The notes under the pieces are model-generated. The model saw only the letters and a list, made by a program, of their open reading frames with translations, did no database searches and was not told the origin of the DNA. A stretch of 62,940 bases of DNA from positions 3,051 to 65,990 of the forward strand of contig PHDT01000010.1 in assembly GCA_002842695.1 (NCBI GenBank), written 5' to 3'. Position numbers and translations under genes: made by a program. The DNA is from Bacteroidetes bacterium HGW-Bacteroidetes-10 (GTDB lineage: Bacteria > Bacteroidota > Bacteroidia > Bacteroidales > UBA932). The first letter of the stretch is position 1. Every line of letters begins with the position of its first letter. Below are positions 45,443 through 54,084 of this stretch, one piece after another.

Positions 45443-48268
45443 CTATTCAATCTCCAAACCCCATTCAATCCCTTTTAGGGTAGCCGGAATGCCTCTCTTC
45501 ATCCAGAGAGGCATTGGCTCCCCTTTAAGATAATGATCAAAGAACTGAGATAATCTTACGCTCAGGTCTTTTGCATTTACCCTGCCGGAAAGGTTGTGAG
45601 TCTCCTTGTTGTACTGCAGCATCCAGGCCGGCTTGCCAAGCCTGCGCAAAGCAGTAAAGTACTCAATACCCTGGTACCAAGGAACAGCCTCATCGGCATC
45701 ATTAGCCATAATCAGGACAGGAGTCTGAATTTTATCTGCGTAGAACAGAGGAGAGTTCTCAATATAGAGATTAGGAGCCTCCCATAAAGTTTTTCCTATC
45801 CTGCTCTGTGTATGCTCGTATTGAAACTGGCGAACCATTCCTGAGCCCCAGCGGATTCCGCCGTATGCACTTGTCATATTTGCAACCGGTGCACCTGCAC
45901 CAGCCGCTTTCCATTTAAACACCTGTGGCTGAGTAATCATATAGGCAACCTGATAGCCTCCCCAGCTCTGTCCCTGAATTGCAATATTGTCCCTGTCTAC
46001 CCAAGGATTTTCACAAAGTTTCTCAACACCCGGTACAATACAGTCAAGTGCACTTTTGCCCGGATAACCAACCTGATAGTAGATATCCGGAACAAAAACA
46101 AGATAACCATTACTTGTGAAGAAGGTTATATTGATTGTTGAACGACTTGGAGCCGGAGCTCTGTAATAGTGCAGGTAATCACTGGTCCTCTCATAGAAAT
46201 ATACAATCATAGGATACTTCTTGGCTGGATCAAAATTCTCCGGTTTATGCAGAATTCCATCCACATCAAGTCCTGTCGCCGATTTCCATTTAACCAGCTC
46301 ATTGGTTCCCCATATATAATCCCTTTGCTGAGGATTTATATCTGTATATTTTTGCTGAGTCTTAAAGTTGTCCCTTGTAATCCAAAGCTCAGGAGAGGTC
46401 GTGAAGTTATGTTTAATGTAGGTAATTACAGACCCATCCTTTGCTTTTGTGAGATAATTAAATGTAAAAGGCTCTAAAATCCACTTTCTTAAAACCGGTT
46501 TGCGTTTTCCCATCTCCTTGTAATAGTACCCATTCTCCTTTGTAGAGTTATCAAATACTGAGAAGTAAATAGTCTCACCTGGTTTTATTTGGGTTAGTTT
46601 TACACCTGGAGTTCCCGGAGGCAGCAGCATCTTATCAAGGCGGACTATTCTGAAAGTCTTATTCTCCAATCTGCCTGTTCCATCTGTAAGGTTAACTGAA
46701 GGACGCACACCATCTGGATCGACCATCCAAACATCAAATCTGTCATATAGAAACAAATTTCTATCCCCCTCACTCCACCCTCCATGGCCGTATGATGGTG
46801 CCATCTGAGGTGAATCGTGAAGTTCGTTAGCAAAAGAGAAGCTCACATCATTTGCAATGCTTCTGAATGATCCATCTGATGAGTTGTATGAATACCATTT
46901 TTTCTCAAGATTATTGTACCATATCAGGTATTTACCGTCAGAAGAAGGGCTTACACTACTTATATATACATCTTCAAGAATAAGTTTACTCTTTCCATCT
47001 TTTACCGAGACAATGTACAGATCACTATGCGGATCTGCAGACCACTGGCTCTCCATCTCATATCTCTTGTCAGACACACTATATCCCCATTCTGATGACC
47101 ATTCCGGAACATGTACAAGTTCGTAATCTTCTTTTGCAAGCTGAACCAGGCTCTGGTCACCATCAAGCTCAATGGTGCTCAGGTATGATTTTTTTAACAT
47201 TCGCTGAAGATTAAGAAGCTGATAAGGCTGTATATAAGGCTCAGCATAATGCCACAAATCAAGCTTGGCAACCTCTGACTCTGCAATAGTTGTATCCTTC
47301 TCAGGCATTACCTTTGAAATTCCAAAAAACAATCTGTTGGCAGATTTATTAAACTGGAGAGATCTGTTTTCACTCACGACCCATTTTTCAGGCAGACCTT
47401 TGGTGTTGTTATCAACGGTAACCTTCGCCTTTTCAAAGCCATCTCTGTAGATAAGAATTGAGATGCTCTTTGCTCCAGCTTTTGTTGTGTCAAGCTTAGC
47501 ATAAAATGCAAGAGCCTTGTTGTCCTCACTGACTACCGGAAGCTTAACACTCTGCTTGGGATTTATTTCAATTATTGGGTTAAGCGATTTGTTTGCCGGA
47601 AGGTATGAATAGAGGCCCGGTCTATATAAAGAATCTTTGGAATTTGGCTTCCTAACGAAAAAGAGTGTATCTCCCCCCCTGCTGTAATCATACTCAGCAA
47701 CATATTTGATAGTATCAACGACTCCGGATGAATAGTTATAAACCATCAGGTCAGCCCCCTCGTCTTTCTCCTTTTTGGGAGCCTTTTTTGTTTTAGAAGT
47801 ATCTGCAGGAGGTGTCGTCTGGAAAGCCAGTGAAAGCCCACCCTCTCTGCCTGTTTTGAAACCTTTCAGATATGGAAACTTCTTAAGCTCCTTTGTATTG
47901 AGATTATAAATACCTAAAGTATCCTTAGGCATTTTATCTGCCTTAACCTTCTTAAGTCTGGCGCTTTTGCTCTCTTCAAACTTTGGTTTTATTGTGAAGG
48001 CAGCAAATTTTCCATCCTTTGACAATTTATAGGAAGTCCCTCTTGGAATTATGTTTTGTTCGTTTGTTTTAAGATTATGGATAACCATAGAGCCATCTCC
48101 CTCCTGGGCACTGATATAGAACAGTGTATACCGGGCATCATCAGTCATGCTGAATCCGCCAATATTTTTCCAGTTATCATAGACACTATGGTCCAATGGC
48201 CTCTTCTGGCCCCACACTGTAAGTGAGATCAGACAAAATGAGAATAAGATTAATGGGAATTTTTTCAT
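45443..48268 (-). CDS. S9 family prolyl-oligopeptidase-type peptidase, secreted
   Basis: 941 residues from the ATG at 48268 (MKKFPLILFSFCLISLTVWG), which gives a signal peptide; an upstream in-frame ATG at 48367 adds 33 unlikely residues. The first two thirds form a beta-propeller-like region, the C-terminal 250 residues an alpha/beta-hydrolase with Ser 768 in IQGQSWGGYQVAY, Asp in MANDADEAVPW and His in NKETHNLSGR. That is the DPP4/acylaminoacyl-peptidase type arrangement. It would cut short peptides in the periplasm, complementing the S46 enzyme. A -7 element lies upstream. Confidence 0.93.
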   Translation of the reverse strand: MKKFPLILFSFCLISLTVWGQKRPLDHSVYDNWKNIGGFSMTDDARYTLFYISAQEGDGSMVIHNLKTNEQNIIPRGTSYKLSKDGKFAAFTIKPKFEESKSARLKKVKADKMPKDTLGIYNLNTKELKKFPYLKGFKTGREGGLSLAFQTTPPADTSKTKKAPKKEKDEGADLMVYNYSSGVVDTIKYVAEYDYSRGGDTLFFVRKPNSKDSLYRPGLYSYLPANKSLNPIIEINPKQSVKLPVVSEDNKALAFYAKLDTTKAGAKSISILIYRDGFEKAKVTVDNNTKGLPEKWVVSENRSLQFNKSANRLFFGISKVMPEKDTTIAESEVAKLDLWHYAEPYIQPYQLLNLQRMLKKSYLSTIELDGDQSLVQLAKEDYELVHVPEWSSEWGYSVSDKRYEMESQWSADPHSDLYIVSVKDGKSKLILEDVYISSVSPSSDGKYLIWYNNLEKKWYSYNSSDGSFRSIANDVSFSFANELHDSPQMAPSYGHGGWSEGDRNLFLYDRFDVWMVDPDGVRPSVNLTDGTGRLENKTFRIVRLDKMLLPPGTPGVKLTQIKPGETIYFSVFDNSTKENGYYYKEMGKRKPVLRKWILEPFTFNYLTKAKDGSVITYIKHNFTTSPELWITRDNFKTQQKYTDINPQQRDYIWGTNELVKWKSATGLDVDGILHKPENFDPAKKYPMIVYFYERTSDYLHYYRAPAPSRSTINITFFTSNGYLVFVPDIYYQVGYPGKSALDCIVPGVEKLCENPWVDRDNIAIQGQSWGGYQVAYMITQPQVFKWKAAGAGAPVANMTSAYGGIRWGSGMVRQFQYEHTQSRIGKTLWEAPNLYIENSPLFYADKIQTPVLIMANDADEAVPWYQGIEYFTALRRLGKPAWMLQYNKETHNLSGRVNAKDLSVRLSQFFDHYLKGEPMPLWMKRGIPATLKGIEWGLEIE

Positions 48269-48315
48269 TAGTTCCTGAACATTAAATATTTGAAGTAATT
48301 TGCAATGATGCACCT

Positions 48316-48323
48316 CAAATTTA
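48316..48323 (-). promoter_or_regulatory. -7 promoter element for the S9 peptidase
   Basis: Minus-strand TAAATTTG, matching TAnnTTTG, 48 bp before the start at 48268. Its location inside what would be the extended N-terminus supports the shorter start. Confidence 0.5.
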
Positions 48324-48351
48324 CGAATTATAATGGCTCTATTTGCACTGT

Positions 48352-48594
48352 TCAGGCTAAGATACAAGCTGGGACTCCGCCCATATGGTCGTGGTCGTCG
48401 TGGGTAATTATGAGGCCCGTCAAGGCCGATTCTTCAACGCCCGCCTCCCGCAATTTCTCAATAAGCTGACCCACCGTCTCCTCATAGCCGCAATCCACAA
48501 GAAAATTGCCCGTCTCAGTGCCAACAAGCACCGGGTGGACAGTGTAAACCACACCGTCGATAGTATGAGTGAGGGGGAGAGGGGTGATGGTCAT
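48352..48594 (-). pseudogene. Metallo-beta-lactamase fold hydrolase, N-terminal remnant
   Basis: 80 residues that match only the beginning of an MBL-fold protein: FLVDCGYEETVGQLIEKLRE, then LTGLIITHDDHDHMGG, where the metal motif appears as HDDHDH (Asp in place of the second His, which also occurs in functional relatives). The frame stops eight residues later, so the remaining two thirds of the fold are missing. The truncated end faces the S9 peptidase promoter, not the defence operon. A very short functional protein is unlikely. Confidence 0.75.
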
Positions 48595-48609
48595 ATCTAT
48601 AAAAATATT

Positions 48610-49114
48610 AATTGATTATTTACGACTTTACAAATTATAATATTAGCTATTCTATAATAATTCCATTTTTAAGAGGATTTAATTTCAACATAAGTTATTG
48701 TTTTAAAAACTTATTATCAGTAAATTTACAGCCGTCAACAAAACATTATATCAATTACTTATCCATTTTTTGTGAATAAATTACTTCCAGAGAAAACAAA
48801 GCATTCAATCTACAAACTCCATTTCGGTAATTTAATAAATTAAAAGTTAATCTCATTTTCTAAATAAATTACTTAATCCAATTAATATACTTTACGATTT
48901 AAAAATAATTACACAACATCTGAAATATTGATAAGAAAGTATCATAATTACCAAACTTTAACTACTTAATTATGATCCTATCAAATAAATTACACGAGTT
49001 CAAAATACATAAAATTTACAATAAAGAGATTCCAGATTAGCTTTTAGTGTAGGTATTTATTTGAAGTAAAAAAACACATCAACTTATATTCATTGCCTAA
49101 CTCAATTCCATATA
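48610..49114. other. AT-rich leader region before the defence operon
   Basis: About 500 bp with no ORF of note, very AT-rich, with many short repeats of the TTTAATTAAA kind but no clear hairpin element, attachment site or TAnnTTTG in a convincing place. It presumably holds the promoter of the operon beginning at 49115. Confidence 0.5.
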
Positions 49115-50509
49115 ATGTTAGATTTCTACTATAAATTTCACAATAAGAACTTTTTAAAAAAGAGTCGAGAACTCTCAAATGAATTAAAACTCATACTAAC
49201 CATAAACAAGGTTAAGCCATCTTCCTCTTCAGAAATTCTAATTGATTGTAGATATGAAAAAATACTAGGTCAAGACTTATTCTCTGAATTAAACGACCTT
49301 TATTATTCTATTAAATTATTATCTGACACCGACCCTTTTTTATTAAAATATTTTGATTCTGTTAAAGTTGAGCCGTATTCCGATTACCAATTTGCTGATT
49401 TTTTCTGCGGTGCGGGGGGCCTAAGTGAGGGTATAATTCAGGCTGGGTTTGATCCTGTGTTTGTAAATGATCATAATATATCATCTCTAGAAACGCACTA
49501 CTTTAATCACAATTTATCAATTCGCAATTTTTATGGTGTTGACATAGAGGTTCTTGAAAAAGAAATAGATAGTATTAAGCATCTGTTCAAAAACATAAAA
49601 CTTGTTGCTGGTGGCCCACCATGCCAGGGATTTTCTATGGCAAATAGACAACCTTTGTGCGATGATCCTAGAAATTCTTTATATAAATTTTTCTTAAACA
49701 TGATTTCATACATAAAACCGGACTGGTTTATTATGGAAAATGTTCGAGGAATGAGGAATAAAGAATCCGAAATTGAAAAGGACATCCGAATAATAGCAGG
49801 TAGTGAATATAATTTTCTTCCTCTCGTTTTAAATGCAAAGGATTTTGGAGTGCCTCAGAACAGAGAGAGATATTTTCTAATTGGAAATAGAATTGGCATT
49901 TCGATGTTAGAAATGAAAATGAAATTCGATTATGTAAGCAAATGTAATAAACAATATGTACTAAGTGATTCATTATTTGGTTTGCCAAATATATCTACAA
50001 ATAGAAGCTCGCGAAGCTCATCTATAGATGATGAAAATCACGGTTTCAGAATACGTAAATTTACTCCCGCATTGAATGATTACATTTCTGAGATAAATCA
50101 ACAAAGAGAAATACACTATCTTCTAAATCATAAATCAAGATTCAATAACGAAAATGATCTTGAGATTTATAAACGTCTTAAACAAGGGGAAGATTCAACA
50201 GCTGAAAGTATACAAGACATCCTAAAATACAAGAATAGAAAAGATATTTTTAAGGATAAGTATAAAAAACTTAACGAAAATGATGTTTGCAAGACAATCA
50301 CATCTCACATGAAATATGATTGCCATATGTATATTCATCCTACTCAGGTAAGAGGCTTAAGCCCAAGAGAAGCCGCAAGAATTCAATCGTTTCCTGATGA
50401 TTATTATTTCAGAGGCAATCTTAATGATTGGTATTACCAGATTGGTAATGCGGTACCTGTGAAATTAGCAAAAATTATTGCATCTACAATCAAAAGTTTT
50501 TACGCATGA
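49115..50509 (+). CDS. DNA (cytosine-5) methyltransferase 1
   Basis: 464 residues. After about 90 residues of unassigned N-terminal extension come the C5-MTase motifs in order: I FADFFCGAGGLSEG (93 on), IV GGPPCQGFS with catalytic Cys 170, VI MENVRGM, VIII VPQNRERYFLIG, IX RGLSPREAARIQSFPDD, X YQIGNAVPV. Enzymes of this type methylate cytosine at C5 in a specific duplex site. It opens the operon and overlaps the second methyltransferase by 4 bp. The target site cannot be read from sequence. Confidence 0.95.
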   Translation: MLDFYYKFHNKNFLKKSRELSNELKLILTINKVKPSSSSEILIDCRYEKILGQDLFSELNDLYYSIKLLSDTDPFLLKYFDSVKVEPYSDYQFADFFCGAGGLSEGIIQAGFDPVFVNDHNISSLETHYFNHNLSIRNFYGVDIEVLEKEIDSIKHLFKNIKLVAGGPPCQGFSMANRQPLCDDPRNSLYKFFLNMISYIKPDWFIMENVRGMRNKESEIEKDIRIIAGSEYNFLPLVLNAKDFGVPQNRERYFLIGNRIGISMLEMKMKFDYVSKCNKQYVLSDSLFGLPNISTNRSSRSSSIDDENHGFRIRKFTPALNDYISEINQQREIHYLLNHKSRFNNENDLEIYKRLKQGEDSTAESIQDILKYKNRKDIFKDKYKKLNENDVCKTITSHMKYDCHMYIHPTQVRGLSPREAARIQSFPDDYYFRGNLNDWYYQIGNAVPVKLAKIIASTIKSFYA

Positions 50510-51573
50510 ATTATATTGAATTATTTGCCGGTATAGGCGGTTTTCGAATGGCATCTGAATTAATTAATAAAGATACAGGTATTCCTTTGCAATGCGTTGG
50601 GTTTTCTGAAATAGATAAATATGCTTTAAATACATATTACGCGAACTATCAAATATCGTCTGAAACCGAAATGAATGATATTATTTCATTTACTGCTAAT
50701 GAAAATAATATTAAATCCTTATTAGATTTCGATATTGTAATGGGGGGGTTTCCATGTCAAGCATTTAGCATAATGGGAAAACAACTTGGGTTTAATGATA
50801 AAAGAGGATCTATTCTCTTTAGTATAAAGAAAATACTAAAAATTAAGCATCCAAAATTTATAATTTTGGAAAATGTTAAACATTTGCAAAAACACAATAA
50901 TGGGGAAACGCTTCAATTTATTCTGAGTTTTTTTAAGAAAAATGGATACGAATATGTTGACACTGTAATTCTGGATAGCAAAGAATTTGGGCTACCTCAA
51001 AGGCGATCTAGATTATTTATTGTATGCAGTAAGAAGAACATGAACCTTGAGCTAAACCAGGAGAAAATAGTTCAAAACTTCAAAAAAATAACATCTCATT
51101 CTCTTAGAACTTATCGTAATGTTTTAGAAATACTTGAGAAAGAAGTTAACAATAAATATTATCTATCTGAAAAAATTAAACAAACAATCCTTGCAGACGG
51201 ATCAAAAAATTTTAAATCAAAGTCTCAGATTGACCTAAATATCGCAAGAACCTTGACCGCTACAATGGTTAAAATGCATAGGGCTTGCCAAGACAACTAT
51301 TACTCTGATGACTTTATAAATTTTGGGATAAGCCATAAAGAAACGCCAAAAGAAATGCTATTCAGTATGCAGATTAGGAAGTTAACTCCACGAGAAGCAC
51401 TTATGTTACAGGGATTTGACGAGGAATTCTATAATCTTGCAAAAAAAATGAACGTTAGTGATCATCAACTATATAAACAAGCTGGAAATGGATTAAGTGT
51501 TAATACCGCATATGCTCTACTTCATTACTTATTTATAGATCAACACATTCAAGATTACTATGAAACTACCTAA
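50506..51573 (+). CDS. DNA (cytosine-5) methyltransferase 2
   Basis: 355 residues, close to the minimal size. Motifs: I NYIELFAGIGGFRMA at the very start, IV GGFPCQAFS with Cys 84, VI LENVKHL, VIII LPQRRSRLFIV, IX RKLTPREALMLQGFD, X KQAGNGLSVN. It is clearly different from the first enzyme (for example GIGGFR versus GAGGLS), so it was not made by recent duplication. Two C5-MTases suggest an asymmetric site with one enzyme per strand, or two sites. The end overlaps the HNH gene by 14 bp. Confidence 0.95.
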   Translation: MNYIELFAGIGGFRMASELINKDTGIPLQCVGFSEIDKYALNTYYANYQISSETEMNDIISFTANENNIKSLLDFDIVMGGFPCQAFSIMGKQLGFNDKRGSILFSIKKILKIKHPKFIILENVKHLQKHNNGETLQFILSFFKKNGYEYVDTVILDSKEFGLPQRRSRLFIVCSKKNMNLELNQEKIVQNFKKITSHSLRTYRNVLEILEKEVNNKYYLSEKIKQTILADGSKNFKSKSQIDLNIARTLTATMVKMHRACQDNYYSDDFINFGISHKETPKEMLFSMQIRKLTPREALMLQGFDEEFYNLAKKMNVSDHQLYKQAGNGLSVNTAYALLHYLFIDQHIQDYYETT

Positions 51574-52630
51574 TTGGACTGAAAATGAATTAATCCTAAC
51601 TCTTGATCTATATTTTAAAATCAAGAGAGGTGAACAGACTCAATCATCCGCCATTCTTAATGAAATGAGTAAAAAGCTTAGAAATCTTATTATTAACAAG
51701 GACTTTGTTGATGATCCTGTTTTTCGCAATAAAAATGGTATTTCAAGAAAGCTTGGAAATTTCGCCGCAATTGATCCTAATAATCAAGGCAAAGGTCTTT
51801 TCTCATATTCAAAGCTTGATAAAGAGATTTTTATGAGATATTTCGAAAATCAAATCGAGTTAATTAAAGCAGTTAATTCAATTGAAAATACAAATTTATC
51901 TATTAGCCCCGCGAAACTTCAGTGGACAGAAGAAGAGTTAATTCTTGTTTTAGCGCTCTATAAAGAGCTTACATATGGACAAATGCATGGTAGAAATGCA
52001 AAAGTAATTGCAATGAGTAATCTTCTAAGAAGCCTTCCTATTCATGATATCAAATTACATTATAATAATTTCAGGAGCGCAGCATCTATATCACTTAGGC
52101 TAAGCAACTACAGAAGTTGCGATCCTAAATGCAATTCAAATGGTTTAAGAAGTTCTGGGAAAGGTTTGTTTAAGGAAATCTTTACTAAGTACTCAAATAA
52201 CGATGAACAATTCTATAGCATGCTTTCTTGTATAGTCAAAAAATACAAGATTGACTTAAGTAAAATAATTTCCAGAGACTTCGTTTTAAACAATATTTCT
52301 CTAGAACAACAGCCTATCATGTCAAATTTTCAAATTCATAAAAACAAAGAGACCAGTAGTACCTTTTTAAACAAAGTAAAAAATTATTATTCGAGAAAGT
52401 CTATCTCATGTTCTATATGTAACATTGACTTAAATAAAATATATGGGAAACTGGGAGAAGACGCTATAGAATACCATTGCATTAAAAAGAATTTTATAAA
52501 TAATTCATATAATGTTGAAGTAAGCATTGGAGATTATATACAAGTTTGCCCTTCGTGTCATAAAATTTTAGACAAATTTTATGGCAAATTGGATTATAAT
52601 GACCTAAAAGCCATAATAAAAAATGAATAA
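51560..52630 (+). CDS. HNH-type restriction endonuclease-like protein with duplicated N-terminal domain
   Basis: 356 residues. Two related N-terminal modules start at Trp 5 (WTENELILTLDLYFK) and Trp 122 (WTEEELILVLALYKE), each ending in a SxRLxNY/RKLGNF and CDP/IDP pattern typical of the module found before HNH domains in restriction enzymes. The C-terminus is a zinc-bound HNH (beta-beta-alpha-metal) domain: CSIC (284-287), EYHCI (306-307), GDYIQVCPSCH (330-334). The usual EVHHI here reads EYHCI, so the second His, often the catalytic base, is Cys by my alignment. Neighbours suggest a recognition or cleavage subunit. Confidence 0.8.
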   Translation: MKLPNWTENELILTLDLYFKIKRGEQTQSSAILNEMSKKLRNLIINKDFVDDPVFRNKNGISRKLGNFAAIDPNNQGKGLFSYSKLDKEIFMRYFENQIELIKAVNSIENTNLSISPAKLQWTEEELILVLALYKELTYGQMHGRNAKVIAMSNLLRSLPIHDIKLHYNNFRSAASISLRLSNYRSCDPKCNSNGLRSSGKGLFKEIFTKYSNNDEQFYSMLSCIVKKYKIDLSKIISRDFVLNNISLEQQPIMSNFQIHKNKETSSTFLNKVKNYYSRKSISCSICNIDLNKIYGKLGEDAIEYHCIKKNFINNSYNVEVSIGDYIQVCPSCHKILDKFYGKLDYNDLKAIIKNE

Positions 52631-54084
52631 TGAATTCTGAATTTGATATAGTAAGGCCTGATCCCGACAAGGAGGTTAATTCGCTTAGAGCTTTTGGTTA
52701 CTCAATTGAAACTGCTATTGCTGATATTATCGATAATTCAATTTCAGCTAGAGCTAATGAAATTCAAGTTTCTTATGATATTGGCTCTTTTGGCTCTTTT
52801 GTAAGAATTGAGGACAATGGTAAGGGAATGTCATCAGAGGAACTTACAAATGCTATGAAAATGGGTAGTTTTAATGCAGTAGACGAAAGAAATAGTGATG
52901 ATTTAGGGCGTTTTGGATTAGGTCTAAAGACCGCTTCTTTTTCTCAATGCAAGCGTCTAAGTGTATTATCAAATAATGGAAAATCAGAAAGCATTCGAGT
53001 TTGGGACCTAGATGTAATCCAGGATAAAAAGGAATGGATTTTATTTAAAACCTGCTTAGATAAATCGTCACAATGTAAAATTAATTGTCTCAAAAGTGAA
53101 ACTGGAACAATAATTTTATGGGAAAAACTTGACAGACTGGCAGAAACAGGAAATAGCGAAACAGATCGAGAAAATTTTTATAGAAAATTTGAAAATGTCA
53201 CAAAATATTTAAGTCTAGTTTTTCACAGATTTATTGATGATAACAGGCTTAAGATATTTATTAATGGAGAGGAAATTCCATCGACTAATCCTTTCATTAT
53301 ATCTAATAATAAGCCTTCACAAGAGCTTCAAGAAAGTTTTTTCATTATTAATGGCTCAACAATCTCAATTAAGCCATATATTTTACCTCACGAATCATAT
53401 TTATCAAATTCTAATCAAAAAAACTATGATTTAACAAGAGGATGGATAGAGCATCAAGGGATTTACTTATATCGCAATGAGCGGCTCATTATTGATGGTT
53501 CTTGGATGGATTTAAAAATTAAACAAAGAGAAAGTCAGCGTTTAGTAAGAATTTGCATTGAAATTACGAATAAACATGACAAAGAATGGCAAGTAGATGT
53601 TAAAAAGGCCTCTGCAAAAGTTCCTGATTCTATAAGAAAAAACATCCTTCAAATATGCATATCTGCGATTAATCAGGGAATTAAGGTCTATACTCACAGA
53701 GGTGCATATATTCGTAGAAAAGGTGAGAAAAAAAACATAACATATACATGGATATGCAAAACCAAAAAGGGTGAAAAATCATATCAAATTAACAACCAAC
53801 ACCCACTTTACACATTAATTAGTGATCTTCTTGGGGATAATCAACATATTTTCAAATCTTTTATTACCACCATTGAATCTACAATTCCCATACAACTAAT
53901 TTTAAATGATTCATGTGATGAAAATGTAACTCTTATTCAACCAATTGAAAATAATAAAGAGTTAATTAAAATGGTCTTTAAAGAATTTGTCGATTGCATG
54001 GTTAAAAGCGGAGTTAAAGAGGAACAAGCAATAGACGAGCTTAAAACAACTGATTTATTTTGTAAATATTCTGACTTATTATGA
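52630..54084 (+). CDS. GHKL ATPase of MORC/MutL type
   Basis: 484 residues. N-terminal Bergerat ATP fold: N-box IADIIDNSISARA (Asp 32, Asn 36), G1 DNGKGMSSEEL, G2 GRFGLGLKTASFSQC. An S5-like second domain follows, including WIEHQGIYLYRNERLIIDGSW, with a further C-terminal region. In the N-box the usual general-base Glu is Asp 32, as I recall in other defence-linked members. MORC/MutL-like ATPases were predicted in restriction clusters (Iyer, Abhiman and Aravind, 2008), perhaps as ATP-driven clamps on DNA. It overlaps the HNH stop by 1 bp. Confidence 0.88.
   Translation: MNSEFDIVRPDPDKEVNSLRAFGYSIETAIADIIDNSISARANEIQVSYDIGSFGSFVRIEDNGKGMSSEELTNAMKMGSFNAVDERNSDDLGRFGLGLKTASFSQCKRLSVLSNNGKSESIRVWDLDVIQDKKEWILFKTCLDKSSQCKINCLKSETGTIILWEKLDRLAETGNSETDRENFYRKFENVTKYLSLVFHRFIDDNRLKIFINGEEIPSTNPFIISNNKPSQELQESFFIINGSTISIKPYILPHESYLSNSNQKNYDLTRGWIEHQGIYLYRNERLIIDGSWMDLKIKQRESQRLVRICIEITNKHDKEWQVDVKKASAKVPDSIRKNILQICISAINQGIKVYTHRGAYIRRKGEKKNITYTWICKTKKGEKSYQINNQHPLYTLISDLLGDNQHIFKSFITTIESTIPIQLILNDSCDENVTLIQPIENNKELIKMVFKEFVDCMVKSGVKEEQAIDELKTTDLFCKYSDLL

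Noticed and set aside
48352..49114. Idea that insertion of the defence operon truncated the MBL gene
   Set aside because: The missing end faces the S9 peptidase; the operon lies upstream of the MBL start codon, so it cannot have removed the C-terminal part by insertion.
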